Counted from the stretch's first letter, positions 1 to 9,084 are shown. The stretch is DNA of 64,000 nucleotides from Peribacillus frigoritolerans (GCF_004358755.1 NZ_SMZY01000001.1:434001-498000); one strand, 5' to 3'. The notes: generated by a model not told the origin, from the sequence alone. Numbers and translations: made by a program.

Positions 1-1
1 C

Positions 2-2026
2 ATTGAAAAGGAATTTGGAGTGAATCTGCAGGCCCGCCAATGGCTGGATATCGAATGGAAGGAGGGCGTTACTGCCCGAATTCTCTCCGTTCAGCAAGGC
101 ATCAATGAACCCTATGTGGTAAAGGGCCGTTTGCCGGATGAAAAAAATGAAGCAGCCATAACCGCTTCTTTTGCAGACGCACACGGGCTGAAAGTGGGAG
201 ACAGCTTTGACGCCGGCGGGAAAACCTGCAAAATAACGGCTCATGTTTATCTCCCGGACTATATTTACGGCGTTCAAAACGAGAATGACCTGATGGCTGA
301 TCCGAAAACATTCGGTGTCATCCTGATGGCCAAAGAGGATTTTCCAGGGGGAAATCAGCCGCCTGTTTATTACTCCGGCAGATTTCTTGAAACCAGCGGT
401 TCTTTAAGCAGCCTGAAAAAAACCGTTGCAGAAACAGTTGCTGTTCTGAAATGGGTGGATGCAAAAGACAACGTCAGAATTTCATATATTGATGCGGAAA
501 TTGAGTCCAATCAGTCATTTGGAAGTGTTCTTCCCGTCTTTATCGGGATTCTTGCCCTGTTTATGGTCGTTTTAATGCTGAAAAGGCAAATAGACGTGCA
601 GTCCACTCAAATTGGAACCCTTCTTGCGCTCGGGTATACGAGAAAGGAAGTCACGCTCTCCTTTATGTTGTATCCATTGATCATTGCCATTGCCGGAACG
701 GTACTCGGGATAGCGGCAGGACTCATTGCAGCGGGGCCGTTGACAGAGCTCTACACCGCTTTTTACAATCTGCCCATTTTAAACCGGCTTGCCTTTGATC
801 CGGTCACTCTTATCGCTGGATTTGCTGTGCCGATTTCCGTTCTTTGTCTGGCCGGTTTCCTGACAGTCAGAAAAAAAGTCAATCAACCGCCGCTCCAACT
901 GCTGCATTCAAGACCGTCTTTTTCGAAAAAAGGAGCCATAAAGCTCCCATTAAAATGGAGCTTTAAAAGAAGGTTCCGCCTGAAGATGCTGCTCACCAGT
1001 CCATCCAAGAGCCTTGTGCTGTTTACAGGAATTCTCTTTTCCTCCTTATTAGTCACCTTTGGATTCATTTCCATGAATTCAATGAACGTGCTGATGAAAA
1101 AAACGTATGAAGATGCTTATCGCTATAACTATGCGATCTATTATCAGGAAGTAAAAACGGAGCCTGTTTCGGCAGAGGAAAGTCCGTTTTCTGCAGCAGA
1201 AGCCATTATAAAAGGGAAAGACGGCAGAAAAGACGTTAAAACGCAGCTCGTTGGCATGGATTCCTCAACGTCAATGCTGAAACTAATTGACAGCAGCGGG
1301 ACAGAGCTGAACGGCACGCTGCCTGAAGGGGCAGTCGTAACTCAGGCTCTGGCTGCGGCCGAAGGTCTTAAAGCCGGAGATTCCATCACGATTCAAAATC
1401 CCTGGACCGACCAGGAGCAATCCGTCACCATCACCGGTGTTGCAGAAATCTTCATCGGTCATGCCATTTACATGGAGCGCAGGGACGTGAACCGCTTTTT
1501 GAACCTTGAAGAAGATGCATATATCGGAAAATGGACGCTTAAAAAGGAATCTGGAAAAGCAATCGCTGCGATTGAAGATAAAAATGCCATGAAAAAAGGC
1601 ATGGAACAGCTCCTTGAGCCGACCAACTATTCGGCGGCGGTGATCGGCGTGTTCGCCTTTTTAATCGGCCTCATCATCATCTACCTGATCACCAGCATGA
1701 TGATGGATGAGCACACCGTGAACATTTCCCTGCTGAAAGTCATGGGCTATGACAGGAAAGAAATTTCATCCCTTCTTCTGAATGTCTATACTCCTGTCGT
1801 CATAGCAGGATATGTACTCGGCGTTCCTCTTGCATTTATCAGCTACAAAGGACTGATGGCATCCGTTTCGGAATCAACGGGATTCTCCCTTCCGATCGAA
1901 CCTGACTATCTGATGATCGCCGCCGGTTTTATCATCATCTACGCATCTTATGTAACCTCCCTGCAGCTTTCAAAGAGGAAAATCAGCCGCATTCCGCTGC
2001 AGGAAGTGCTGAAGCGCCAGGAGTAA
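2..2026 (+). CDS. ABC transporter permease, FtsX-like, 5'-truncated by window edge
   Basis: The last ~674 residues of a large ABC-transporter permease. The frame is open to the left edge, so the true start lies outside; an in-frame GTG at 20 has no clear ribosome site. Counting from that GTG, membrane segments lie near residues 171-189, 214-240, 265-284, 331-352, 540-565, 592-612 and 633-653, with large extracytoplasmic parts before the first and between 355 and 540. Two repeated FtsX-type membrane blocks (3+1 and 3 helices) are typical of double-FtsX permeases that work with a MacB-type ATPase, presumably encoded just upstream. Substrate unknown; transport of peptides or lipids is usual for the family. 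Followed by a clear terminator. Confidence 0.85.
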   Translation: MEKEFGVNLQARQWLDIEWKEGVTARILSVQQGINEPYVVKGRLPDEKNEAAITASFADAHGLKVGDSFDAGGKTCKITAHVYLPDYIYGVQNENDLMADPKTFGVILMAKEDFPGGNQPPVYYSGRFLETSGSLSSLKKTVAETVAVLKWVDAKDNVRISYIDAEIESNQSFGSVLPVFIGILALFMVVLMLKRQIDVQSTQIGTLLALGYTRKEVTLSFMLYPLIIAIAGTVLGIAAGLIAAGPLTELYTAFYNLPILNRLAFDPVTLIAGFAVPISVLCLAGFLTVRKKVNQPPLQLLHSRPSFSKKGAIKLPLKWSFKRRFRLKMLLTSPSKSLVLFTGILFSSLLVTFGFISMNSMNVLMKKTYEDAYRYNYAIYYQEVKTEPVSAEESPFSAAEAIIKGKDGRKDVKTQLVGMDSSTSMLKLIDSSGTELNGTLPEGAVVTQALAAAEGLKAGDSITIQNPWTDQEQSVTITGVAEIFIGHAIYMERRDVNRFLNLEEDAYIGKWTLKKESGKAIAAIEDKNAMKKGMEQLLEPTNYSAAVIGVFAFLIGLIIIYLITSMMMDEHTVNISLLKVMGYDRKEISSLLLNVYTPVVIAGYVLGVPLAFISYKGLMASVSESTGFSLPIEPDYLMIAAGFIIIYASYVTSLQLSKRKISRIPLQEVLKRQE

Positions 2027-2052
2027 GGAGTATTGCCCTGGAAATTTGAGAG

Positions 2053-2086
2053 AGACAATTGCATTTATATGTGATTGTCTTTTTTT
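2053..2086 (+). terminator. Rho-independent terminator after FtsX-like permease
   Basis: AGACAAT (2053-2059) pairs with ATTGTCT (2074-2080) and is followed by a run of T. It closes the permease transcript. Confidence 0.8.
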
Positions 2087-2209
2087 GATGAACACTAAAA
2101 AGGAGAAATATAAACGAGAAAGTTCATGTGGATATGAAACTAAAAGGTGTTATATACTAAAAACGAAACCAAATGGTTCTGTATTTTTAATTGACAAGGA
2201 GTGTTTTTA

Positions 2210-2629
2210 GTGGAGACATTACAAGATATTAAACAAACAATTATATTTGAAGCTCCTATTCAAAAGGTATGGGCAAAAGTAAGCAATTCTGAAGGGATTG
2301 CAGCATGGTTTATGCCCAATGATTTCGAAGCCAGGATTGGTCATGAATTTCACATTCAATCCCCTTTTGGTCCATCTCCCTGTAAAGTATTAGAAGTGGA
2401 TGAACCAACTAAAATTTCTTTTTCCTGGGATACAGATGGATGGATCGTTACTTTTCTCCTGAAAGACCTGGGCGGAAAAACAGAATTCACCCTGATTCAT
2501 GGCGGCTGGAAATCTGCAGATGAAGTTCTTCCAAAAGCAAACGAAAAAAGTTCTGTTAATCGCAAGAGAATGGAGTATGGCTGGATTAATATTGTTAATG
2601 AACGACTCCTAAAGGTTGTTGAAGGATAA
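2210..2629 (+). CDS. SRPBCC (AHSA1-like) domain protein
   Basis: A 139-residue SRPBCC/START-like protein of the AHSA1 group: a helix-grip fold that usually binds a small hydrophobic ligand. Seen: the typical opening of a beta strand followed by a P-x-x-x-V-W helix, then an AAWFMP-like stretch, then alternating beta strands and a long C-terminal helix. I start at GTG 2210, eight bases after AAGGAG (2196-2201); the upstream GTG at 2201 overlaps that ribosome site. It abuts the ArsR gene with no gap, so the two are co-translated. SRPBCC/ArsR pairs are common in Bacilli; the ligand is unknown. Confidence 0.8.
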   Translation: METLQDIKQTIIFEAPIQKVWAKVSNSEGIAAWFMPNDFEARIGHEFHIQSPFGPSPCKVLEVDEPTKISFSWDTDGWIVTFLLKDLGGKTEFTLIHGGWKSADEVLPKANEKSSVNRKRMEYGWINIVNERLLKVVEG

Positions 2630-2956
2630 ATGTCAGCATTAAAGCATGATGTATTTCAAGCTATAGCTGATCCAACAAGAAGAGAAGTGCTTCGATTACT
2701 TGCAGGCAAAGAATTGGCCATTACCGAAATAACTTCTCATTTTCCTATAAGCCGGACGGCCATAGCTAAACATCTTCATATTCTATCTGAAGCTAATTTA
2801 GTCAGCGGTAAAAAGGTAGGCAGAGAAAAAATTTATCAACTGCATCCAGAGCCGCTGACAGAAGTAAAACAATGGCTGTCCTACTATGAGCAGTTTTGGA
2901 ATAACAAATTGTCGATCCTTAAGCATATTGTTGAGAATGATGATGAAACACTCTAG
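2630..2956 (+). CDS. ArsR-family winged-helix regulator
   Basis: A 108-residue ArsR-type repressor. The helix-turn-helix lies at about residues 32-60 (ISRTAIAKHLHILSEANLV), followed by a wing (KKVGREKIYQL). There are no Cys/His pairs of the kind used by metal-sensing ArsR proteins, so a non-metal signal is likely. Its ATG directly follows the stop of the SRPBCC gene, and such pairs usually act as regulator plus partner in one operon. In related pairs the regulator represses its own operon; that is inference here. Confidence 0.85.
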   Translation: MSALKHDVFQAIADPTRREVLRLLAGKELAITEITSHFPISRTAIAKHLHILSEANLVSGKKVGREKIYQLHPEPLTEVKQWLSYYEQFWNNKLSILKHIVENDDETL

Positions 2957-2973
2957 TGTTTCATATAAATGGT

Positions 2974-3004
2974 AACTCAGTTCATTCATGAGCTGAGTTT
3001 TTTC
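2974..3004 (+). terminator. Terminator after SRPBCC-arsR operon
   Basis: AACTCAG pairs with CTGAGTT, with an inner TCAT/ATGA extension, followed by TTTTTT. Confidence 0.85.
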
Positions 3005-3134
3005 GTGCTGGCTATACAGCCATGTGACATTCAGCAGTTGATGAGCGGGAATTATTAGAAAAATGAAACTTTTTCAGCCTTTAAACGTAATTTAACTATT
3101 CTGCTTTTTGATCGTTTGATGAGGGGGTCCTGGT

Positions 3135-3743
3135 TTGAAAAAAAGTGCTTATGCAATTATCGCTTTGGTTATATTTCTGGCAATGATGATCATCAATAAT
3201 CTAAACATGGGAAATGAGGCAGAGAAACTTCAGCAGGAAAGAGACAATCTGACAGAGCAGGTTGCCGCTTTTAAAGACGTCAGAGAAAAAAATGCTGCTG
3301 CATTTGAAGAGACAGCGAAAGAAAATGAACGATTAAAAAATAATGCTGACGACCTCAAAAAAGAAATTGATCGCTTGAATTCACCAGTTTTGTACCAAGA
3401 TTTCTTAGATGCGGTTCGTACAGTCGAAGATTATAAAGAGGAAGATTCATTCAATAAGGCAAAAGATTATTTTGGATTTTCATTAAATGGGGGATTCTCA
3501 CCTATAGACAGAGCAGGGAATTGTCCTTGCAGTATTCATTTCAAGACCGGCAGCATTGACTGGGAACCAAATTCGGTGCTCGATCTTAAGGAGATAGGGA
3601 TAGAAGGAGAAAAAATCGTACTCACCTATCAAACAGCCGATATGATAAGGGACGATTATCAATTTATTATGAGTAAGACAAAAGGGTTTGATGATGAGAC
3701 TCTTAGGTGGAGAATTGAAGAAGTTAAAACAATCAAGAAGTAG
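3135..3743 (+). CDS. Membrane-anchored coiled-coil protein of unknown function
   Basis: I do not recognise this 202-residue protein. An N-terminal hydrophobic helix (about residues 5-22) acts as a signal anchor, residues 26-80 are strongly coiled-coil (rich in E, K, L, Q), and residues 85-202 form a globular extracytoplasmic part with a C-P-C pair near residue 132. Starts at TTG 3135 after GAGGGGG. A lipoprotein gene follows 50 bp downstream, suggesting two cell-surface proteins in one transcript. Function not predictable from sequence. Confidence 0.65.
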   Translation: MKKSAYAIIALVIFLAMMIINNLNMGNEAEKLQQERDNLTEQVAAFKDVREKNAAAFEETAKENERLKNNADDLKKEIDRLNSPVLYQDFLDAVRTVEDYKEEDSFNKAKDYFGFSLNGGFSPIDRAGNCPCSIHFKTGSIDWEPNSVLDLKEIGIEGEKIVLTYQTADMIRDDYQFIMSKTKGFDDETLRWRIEEVKTIKK

Positions 3744-3796
3744 CGTATTTATAATGATTAACAGCAAGCTGCACCGCTGTGAGAAGGGAGAAGTTG

Positions 3797-4165
3797 ATGA
3801 ATAAACTATTTATTGCCGTCCTTTTATTAGGATTATTGTCTGGATGCACGAGTCAATTCATAACCTTTTCGGGAGAAAGCAAAAGCTGGACCGGAAAATA
3901 CACAGCAACGATTGATGGAAATGAAGAGCATGGCAGCTATGAATTTCATTTTAAGGACGGAAATGAGAACACTCAATTTGAGGTGCTTGATATTAACATA
4001 AACAATGGAAAATCAACAAAATCAGAAGAAAACGTAAAAGGCGCTACAATGACTCTCTCTTCCAACTGTAGAGGATGTTCTGTTACAGGAAAAGGGGAAA
4101 AGCAGAAGGTGACGATTAAATGGGACGATAAGAAGGAGGAAACCTTCTATTTGCAGAAGAAGTGA
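3797..4165 (+). CDS. Small lipoprotein of unknown function
   Basis: A 122-residue predicted lipoprotein: signal peptide with hydrophobic core LFIAVLLLGLL and lipobox LSGC (Cys about residue 17), so it is probably lipid-anchored outside the membrane. The mature part is rich in K, E, T and G, with a C-x-x-C pair (NCRGC) near residue 95. ATG 3797 is used because GGGAG lies just upstream; the in-frame GTG at 3779 would lengthen the basic N-region without a ribosome site. Its stop overlaps a possible next small gene. No family recognised. Confidence 0.65.
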   Translation: MNKLFIAVLLLGLLSGCTSQFITFSGESKSWTGKYTATIDGNEEHGSYEFHFKDGNENTQFEVLDININNGKSTKSEENVKGATMTLSSNCRGCSVTGKGEKQKVTIKWDDKKEETFYLQKK

Positions 4166-4212
4166 GTTTGACGAGCGAATTGATAGGAAAGTTTACTTTG
4201 GAGGACCTGATA

Positions 4213-4368
4213 TTGAATAGAATGAGAAGAGGTATAAGAAAAGACTCGTTTAGAGATCAATGCAGGGAATTTGTATTTGAAATTCTGTTTGAAGCGGTTT
4301 GGAAGATCATCACGTTTATTCCAAGGATGCTGTTTCGTCTTGTGAAAAGCATTTTTGATCATGATTAA
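4213..4368 (+). CDS. Small basic amphipathic protein, hypothetical
   Basis: A 51-residue protein, strongly basic at the N-terminus (NRMRRGIRKD) with a long hydrophobic/amphipathic helix afterwards, possibly membrane-associated. TTG 4213 lies eight bases after GGAGG (4200-4204), a good ribosome site. A longer in-frame version from GTG 4162 would overlap the lipoprotein stop by four bases and give 68 residues. No family recognised; small size keeps confidence modest. Confidence 0.45.
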   Translation: MNRMRRGIRKDSFRDQCREFVFEILFEAVWKIITFIPRMLFRLVKSIFDHD

Positions 4369-4421
4369 CATTTATTATACAGCTGCGATTAGATATATAA
4401 ATATAAGATGAGGAGGCCAGT

Positions 4422-4973
4422 ATGGAAATAAGAAATTCAACTATTACCGGTGAAAGTATATTCTTGCGGGAAATGAGACAAGAAGATTGGGCAGGTGTTC
4501 ACCAATATGCCTCACAAGAAAGGGCATGCGCTTTTCAGCCATGGGGACCGAATACAGAAGAAGAGACGAAGGCATTTGTCCGGCAAGTCGTTGAAGACTC
4601 CAGGAAAGATCCAAGAACAAGATATTCTTTTGCCATCATTAACAAAAAAGAAAAGAAAATGATAGGTGCAGCGGAACTAAACATAAGTGACTGGGAAAAC
4701 AGGGCGGGAGAGATCTCATACATAGTGAATCCGGATTACTGGGGCAAGGGCGTTGCATCCGAAGCCGCCGGCTTATTAATCGCATTAGGTTTTAAAGAGT
4801 TCCATCTTCATCGGATATTTGCTACCTGTGATCCTGAAAATACAGGATCATTTAGGGTTATGGAGAAGGCTGGAATGAAAAAAGAAGGCCGGATACGTCA
4901 TCATTTGAAGTTAAAAGATGGATGGAGAGATTCATTGCTTTACAGTGTACTCGAGAATGAATGGTCGGAATAA
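4422..4973 (+). CDS. GNAT acetyltransferase, RimJ/RimL type
   Basis: A 183-residue GCN5-related N-acetyltransferase. The acetyl-CoA loop is seen in the region NPDYWGKGVASEAAGLLIA (about residues 105-125), followed by the family's HLHRIFATCDPENTGSFRV and a MEKAGMKKEG motif. This architecture is that of RimJ/RimL-type enzymes, which acetylate N-termini of ribosomal proteins or small amines; the substrate is not predictable. Starts at ATG 4422 after GAGGAGG. Appears monocistronic, with a terminator 85 bp downstream. Confidence 0.9.
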   Translation: MEIRNSTITGESIFLREMRQEDWAGVHQYASQERACAFQPWGPNTEEETKAFVRQVVEDSRKDPRTRYSFAIINKKEKKMIGAAELNISDWENRAGEISYIVNPDYWGKGVASEAAGLLIALGFKEFHLHRIFATCDPENTGSFRVMEKAGMKKEGRIRHHLKLKDGWRDSLLYSVLENEWSE

Positions 4974-5056
4974 GGATTGACTCTATTGGGCTGGTTATTA
5001 GTGCAATAATATGCTTGCACAGGACAAACTAATTGATTTAAACAGAATGAATAAAT

Positions 5057-5090
5057 AAACAGCCCTTTATTCCTAAAGAGGCTGTTTTTG
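5057..5090. terminator. Terminator between convergent genes
   Basis: AAACAGCC pairs with GGCTGTTT, with T on the + side and A-rich sequence on the other. It can serve both the GNAT gene (+) and the GNAT-pentapeptide gene (-). Confidence 0.75.
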
Positions 5091-5101
5091 TCATGAGTTA
5101 G

Positions 5102-6022
5102 TTACTTTTTTAACTGCTGGTAATATACCTCAAGCAGCTTTTCGACTGGAATGTCGTCAATTGTCATACCTGCGATATCGCAATCTGTAATTCTCATGTT
5201 TCTCAGGCTGCTGTTCTTAATGGCCGTTCCCTGAAGGTCGCACCTTTCAAAAGAGATTGGTCGTTTCTCATCTCCAAGATTTGTGTCCATGAAGCGGACA
5301 CCTGCAAGAGTTACTAATCTCATTTTGCTGTAAGAAAGGTTTAAATCTGCAAAAAATGAATGCCTGAAATTAATATTCTGAAACTTTGAGTGACTGAGGT
5401 TACAGTTGCTGACATGAGTATTCATTAAATTGCTGTTACTGAAGGAGCTGCCTTCTGCATTTATTTGATAGAACTCTGTTTGGTTCATCTTGCAGTTTTC
5501 ATATTGTGTATTCGAAAGATCTTGATTCTCTCTCAGTCTTTCTATATCTGCAGAACTTTCTCTCCTCTTTATATAACAGTATTCATCTGCGGTTTTGAAA
5601 GTAGTTCTGTACCCCATTTTCTCGTAAAAATGGTGATTATTCACTTGTCTGCTGGATGTCTCAAGGTCCCAGGTTCTTACTGCCGGAAATTTCTCTTCCA
5701 TTAATTCAATGACCTTTGAACCGATTTTTTTCCCTTGATGTTCCGGTGCGAGGAAAATCCGGTCGATTCTGCCGAAAGACTTACCCGTTATGCTCACGAT
5801 GATTCCGCCAACAATATCACTATTATAGATTATTTTAAAATAAATCAATTCTTCAATCATATACTTTGTCATTTCAACTGAAGAATATCCAGGAGGCTGG
5901 ATGTTGTAATCAAGAATGTTTTGATTCGGAAGCCATCTTCTTGCTTCTTCATCAAATGCAGTTTTCATTATTTCTGTTAGCTTTCCGGCATCTGATATGA
6001 CTGCTCTTTCGATTGTTATCAC
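5102..6022 (-). CDS. GNAT acetyltransferase fused to pentapeptide-repeat domain
   Basis: A 306-residue two-domain protein. Residues ~1-150 form a GNAT fold with the acetyl-CoA loop APEHQGKKIGSKVIELM and a late FYEKMGY motif. Residues ~165-285 are a pentapeptide-repeat solenoid, with many A/S-N-L/F-x-x repeats (for example CNLSHSKFQNINF and CDLQGTAIKNSSLRN). Pentapeptide solenoids can mimic DNA or act as protein-interaction scaffolds; fused to an acetyltransferase this one may dock a target. I use GTG 6022 because GGGAG precedes it by nine bases; a GTG at 6067 lacks a ribosome site. Substrate unknown. Confidence 0.8.
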   Translation of the reverse strand: MITIERAVISDAGKLTEIMKTAFDEEARRWLPNQNILDYNIQPPGYSSVEMTKYMIEELIYFKIIYNSDIVGGIIVSITGKSFGRIDRIFLAPEHQGKKIGSKVIELMEEKFPAVRTWDLETSSRQVNNHHFYEKMGYRTTFKTADEYCYIKRRESSADIERLRENQDLSNTQYENCKMNQTEFYQINAEGSSFSNSNLMNTHVSNCNLSHSKFQNINFRHSFFADLNLSYSKMRLVTLAGVRFMDTNLGDEKRPISFERCDLQGTAIKNSSLRNMRITDCDIAGMTIDDIPVEKLLEVYYQQLKK

Positions 6023-6178
6023 TGTTTTATTCTCCCTGTTTCCTAAAAAGAAATGAATTCTGTTCACCTATAAAAATCGCTAAGTTTACAAGTTGATAGT
6101 CATATAATACCATTAAAAGTAAACGTTGCCATATTTTTAAGGTTTTGAGCGCAATCTTTTAACTTTTTGCAACTGAAA

Positions 6179-6204
6179 CACAACTTTTCAACACGTCATA
6201 CGTC
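6179..6204 (+). promoter_or_regulatory. Candidate ECF-sigma promoter (autoregulation)
   Basis: CACAAC (6179-6184) is followed by TTTT, a 16-base spacer and CGTC (6201-6204). This AAC-T-rich-N16-CGTC arrangement matches Bacillus ECF promoters, which typically precede their own sigma genes. The assignment rests on the pattern only. Confidence 0.5.
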
Positions 6205-6246
6205 TAAATAACAGGTACTTACAATCTAAGGAAGAGGACGATTCAT

Positions 6247-6783
6247 TTGGAAGATGCAAGAGAGACCGAAATAGAAGATTGGTACAGCCAGTATCATCAG
6301 ACCATTTTCAAGTATATTTTAATGATGACAAAAGATTATCAGCAGGCTGAAGACTTAACGCACGAAACATTTTTAAGGGCGTTCAGGCAGCATCATTCCT
6401 TCAGGCGGGAAGCAAATCCGAAAACCTGGCTGTTCCGAATTGCGCACAATGTAACGGTCGACTACGCAAGAAAGAAAAAGCCGGTACGGTTAGTCATGGA
6501 GCTCTTCCGTCAAAAGAAAGATCCCAGTCTGCTACCGGAGCATTTCGTTGAGCTGAAAGAGCGTTCAAAGGAGCTTTATCAGGCCTTGGAAATGCTGAAG
6601 GATTCTCACCGTGAGGTTATTATTATCCGAAAAATCAAGGGATTCTCAATCAGTGAGACGTCCGAAATACTTGGCTGGTCCGAAACAAAGGTGAAATCTA
6701 CACTCTCAAGAGCCATGCTTGCTCTAGAAAAAACATTGATCAAGGAGGGTTATCAGGATGAACAAAGAAGTAAGTTATTGTGA
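6247..6783 (+). CDS. ECF RNA polymerase sigma factor
   Basis: A 178-residue sigma-70 factor with only regions 2 and 4, as in the ECF group. Region 2 is at about residues 15-85 (DYQQAEDLTHETFLRAF, then NPKTWLFRIAHNVTVDYAR); region 4 is at about 110-165 (GFSISETSEILGWSETKVKS helix-turn-helix). It redirects RNA polymerase to stress promoters when its anti-sigma releases it. Starts at TTG 6247 after AAGAGG. Its 3' end overlaps the anti-sigma gene by 26 bases, coupling their translation. Overall resembles B. subtilis SigX/SigV-like factors, but I cannot pick one. Confidence 0.9.
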   Translation: MEDARETEIEDWYSQYHQTIFKYILMMTKDYQQAEDLTHETFLRAFRQHHSFRREANPKTWLFRIAHNVTVDYARKKKPVRLVMELFRQKKDPSLLPEHFVELKERSKELYQALEMLKDSHREVIIIRKIKGFSISETSEILGWSETKVKSTLSRAMLALEKTLIKEGYQDEQRSKLL

Positions 6784-7534
6784 CCAGCTGCTGCAGAAGG
6801 CAGATGATCAAGTAGAATGGAGTCCTTACCGTGCGCAAATGGTTCGACGAAAACTCATGAAAAACATTCAAAAAACGAATGCGATGCTAAGACTTCAGCG
6901 GATTTTCACTTTATCAATAAGCTCAGTACTGGCTGCTTTATTCCTGTTTGTGATGGCTGGTCAGATGAGCGGAAAGCTGAACCTGACCGGGACAGGCGAT
7001 TTTAGCAGCGGAAATAGTAAATTCATTGAAGGTGTCCATTTTCAAATGGAGACAATCAATGGACAAAAAACGGCGGTTCTTACAAATGAAGGAATCAATA
7101 ATACTGTTTATCCAACGGATGCCAATGAAACCATCAAAACCATTGCAGGAGAACCGGAAATCCACCTCAGTATATCTAAGCAGGGAAAGGAAGAAGTTTT
7201 TGAAACGCAGGCGATATACGCAACAACTACACCAGGCCAGCACATATATATCAATACTCAAAAACATGATGAACCAATTAATACAAGAATGGAAATGCTG
7301 CTGCCGCATACGAAATATCCTAGTTTATCCCATACTGCATACGAAGTAGAAATATCAGGTCACAGGGGTGTGTTGCAGGAAGAAAAAACAGAAAGCGGCA
7401 AGACTGATCTGTATGTGGTCACTGAAAACTTTATCTATCATATATATGCTGCTGGAATGAATAAAAAGGATTCAAGTATAGATCCTCATGAACTGATAAA
7501 ACTTGCAAATTTACTTCAATATGAGAAAGAATAG
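6758..7534 (+). CDS. Membrane-bound anti-sigma factor
   Basis: A 258-residue protein in the position expected for the cognate anti-sigma factor. Cytoplasmic residues 1-45 (basic, helical) would bind the sigma factor, one membrane helix lies at about 48-66 (LSISSVLAALFLFVMAG), and residues 70-258 are extracytoplasmic and would sense the signal. It starts inside the sigma gene, after AAGGAGG. No zinc-binding HxxxCxxC motif is seen, so it is not of the ZAS class. The signal is unknown; cell-envelope stress is usual. Confidence 0.75.
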   Translation: MNKEVSYCDQLLQKADDQVEWSPYRAQMVRRKLMKNIQKTNAMLRLQRIFTLSISSVLAALFLFVMAGQMSGKLNLTGTGDFSSGNSKFIEGVHFQMETINGQKTAVLTNEGINNTVYPTDANETIKTIAGEPEIHLSISKQGKEEVFETQAIYATTTPGQHIYINTQKHDEPINTRMEMLLPHTKYPSLSHTAYEVEISGHRGVLQEEKTESGKTDLYVVTENFIYHIYAAGMNKKDSSIDPHELIKLANLLQYEKE

Positions 7535-7562
7535 TTGATTACTGACACCGGAGGAATAGTCT

Positions 7563-8594
7563 TTGCTTTTAAACACCAAACCAAATCAGAATTTTGACCC
7601 AGTATTAAAACACGTTACTCATACGTTTAACCAAGTAATCTGTTCAGGAGCTGCTGTTTTTGTCATTCAAAACGATTCTGTTGTTTTAGAAGAATACATA
7701 GGAGAGCAATCAAACAAGCCTGATGCAAGAAATGTACAGCGGGATACTCAATTTCACGTAGCCTCTGTGAGAAAAAGCTATATTGGTTTTGCTGTGGCAT
7801 ATGCTGTATATACCGGATGCATTCACAGTATAGATGATCTGGCAACAAACTATTTGCCAGGGCTTGACGAAACTGTTTGGAAAGATACAACCATCAGGCA
7901 TTTATTGACACATACCCACGGCTTAACGGAAAAAGAGGGTGTTATCTGCCGGGAGTATCCTGCTGGTGAGAAATGGACCTACAGGCAAGTTGGCATAGAT
8001 GCCCTGACACAAATTGTCAAACGTACAACTGGACAAACCATTTCTCAAATTGTCCATGAACAAGTGTTCACGCCGCTGGGTTTTTCTGAATCGGATTGGC
8101 ATGCCGAAAAAAATGAAAAACTTGTTGATATCATTTTGAGATCTGGACAGGATAGCAGCTGGAGAACGAGCAAAAGTACAGAAGGCGACAAGATGAACAT
8201 GTATGTATCTGCTCGCGAACTGGCTTTATGGGGATATCTGCACCTTAAAGAAGGAAAGGTGAACGGGGAACAAATTGTCCCAAAAGAAGTCATCAAGCTT
8301 GCTACCTCTATGCAGAGCCCAGCAACTATAGATCACAACTCTCCGCAAAATGGTTTCCTGTGGTTTGTGAAAGATTTGCCGGCCAAGGAAACAGAAATCG
8401 GAGAAAGAGTTCCCAGAGGTTCCTATCAGATATTGGGCTATACAGGCGTTACATTATTGGTAATCCCACAAGAAGACTTCGTTGCTGTCCGCATGTTTAA
8501 TAGTTTCGGGTCACCTGAGGGATATGATTATTTACAGGATGTCAGGTCATTCGGCGATACGGTGATGGAGTGCTTGGAAAAAGGGAGAAAATAA
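7563..8594 (+). CDS. Serine hydrolase, beta-lactamase/class C PBP family
   Basis: A 343-residue protein of the beta-lactamase family (class C/PBP-like serine hydrolases). The nucleophile motif S-V-R-K is at residues 68-71 (HVASVRKSY), followed by the family's HLLTHTHGL. The second motif appears as YRQ (WTYRQVG) instead of the usual Y-x-N, and the third as GYTG near residue 305. There is no signal peptide, so it is probably cytoplasmic and an esterase or peptidase rather than a secreted beta-lactamase. TTG 7563 follows GGAGG by eight bases. Confidence 0.85.
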   Translation: MLLNTKPNQNFDPVLKHVTHTFNQVICSGAAVFVIQNDSVVLEEYIGEQSNKPDARNVQRDTQFHVASVRKSYIGFAVAYAVYTGCIHSIDDLATNYLPGLDETVWKDTTIRHLLTHTHGLTEKEGVICREYPAGEKWTYRQVGIDALTQIVKRTTGQTISQIVHEQVFTPLGFSESDWHAEKNEKLVDIILRSGQDSSWRTSKSTEGDKMNMYVSARELALWGYLHLKEGKVNGEQIVPKEVIKLATSMQSPATIDHNSPQNGFLWFVKDLPAKETEIGERVPRGSYQILGYTGVTLLVIPQEDFVAVRMFNSFGSPEGYDYLQDVRSFGDTVMECLEKGRK

Positions 8595-8617
8595 GCTTAG
8601 GGATAGGGAGGATTTTT

Positions 8618-9079
8618 TTGAAAATAAGGTTTGCTGAAGAAAAGGACATTGACCAATTAATCAAAATGAGATGGGATTTCACAATTGAACATGATGAAAG
8701 CAAGAAAAACTCATCTTTTCCAGACTTCGAGAAAGAATGCCAAATCTTCTTGGAGAACGCTATTAAGGGTGACCGGTGGATGATCTGGGTTGCAGAAGAA
8801 AATGAAACAATCATATCTCATATTTACATAGAACTAATTCAAAAAGTACCGCGGCCTGGAAGAACAACCTATCCCTTTGCGTACATGACCAATGTGTACA
8901 CCATACCGGAATATAGAAACAAAGGAATTGGAAGTATGGTGCTAAGCTCGATTAATCAGTGGATTAAAGATACTAAGTGTGAATTTGTCATTGTTTGGCC
9001 GAGTGATGATTCGATTGGTTATTATAAGAAAAATGGGTATGTCCACTGTGTGGAGCCGATGGAATATTTTCCTTCTTAA
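8618..9079 (+). CDS. GNAT acetyltransferase
   Basis: A 153-residue GNAT protein. The acetyl-CoA-binding loop is EYRNKGIGSMVLSSINQW at about residues 105-122, after VYTIP, and the fold closes with a GYYKKNGYVHC-like motif. TTG 8618 is chosen because AGGGAGG lies eight to ten bases upstream; a reading frame that continues upstream overlaps the serine-hydrolase gene. Substrate unknown. It follows the hydrolase by 23 bp and may share its transcript. Confidence 0.85.
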   Translation: MKIRFAEEKDIDQLIKMRWDFTIEHDESKKNSSFPDFEKECQIFLENAIKGDRWMIWVAEENETIISHIYIELIQKVPRPGRTTYPFAYMTNVYTIPEYRNKGIGSMVLSSINQWIKDTKCEFVIVWPSDDSIGYYKKNGYVHCVEPMEYFPS

Positions 9080-9084
9080 GTGTT

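Noticed and set aside
6173-6192. TGAAAC as the -35 box of the sigma gene promoter
   Set aside because: The distance to either CGTC is 14 or 20 bases, outside the usual 15-17; the downstream CACAAC with 16 bases fits better.
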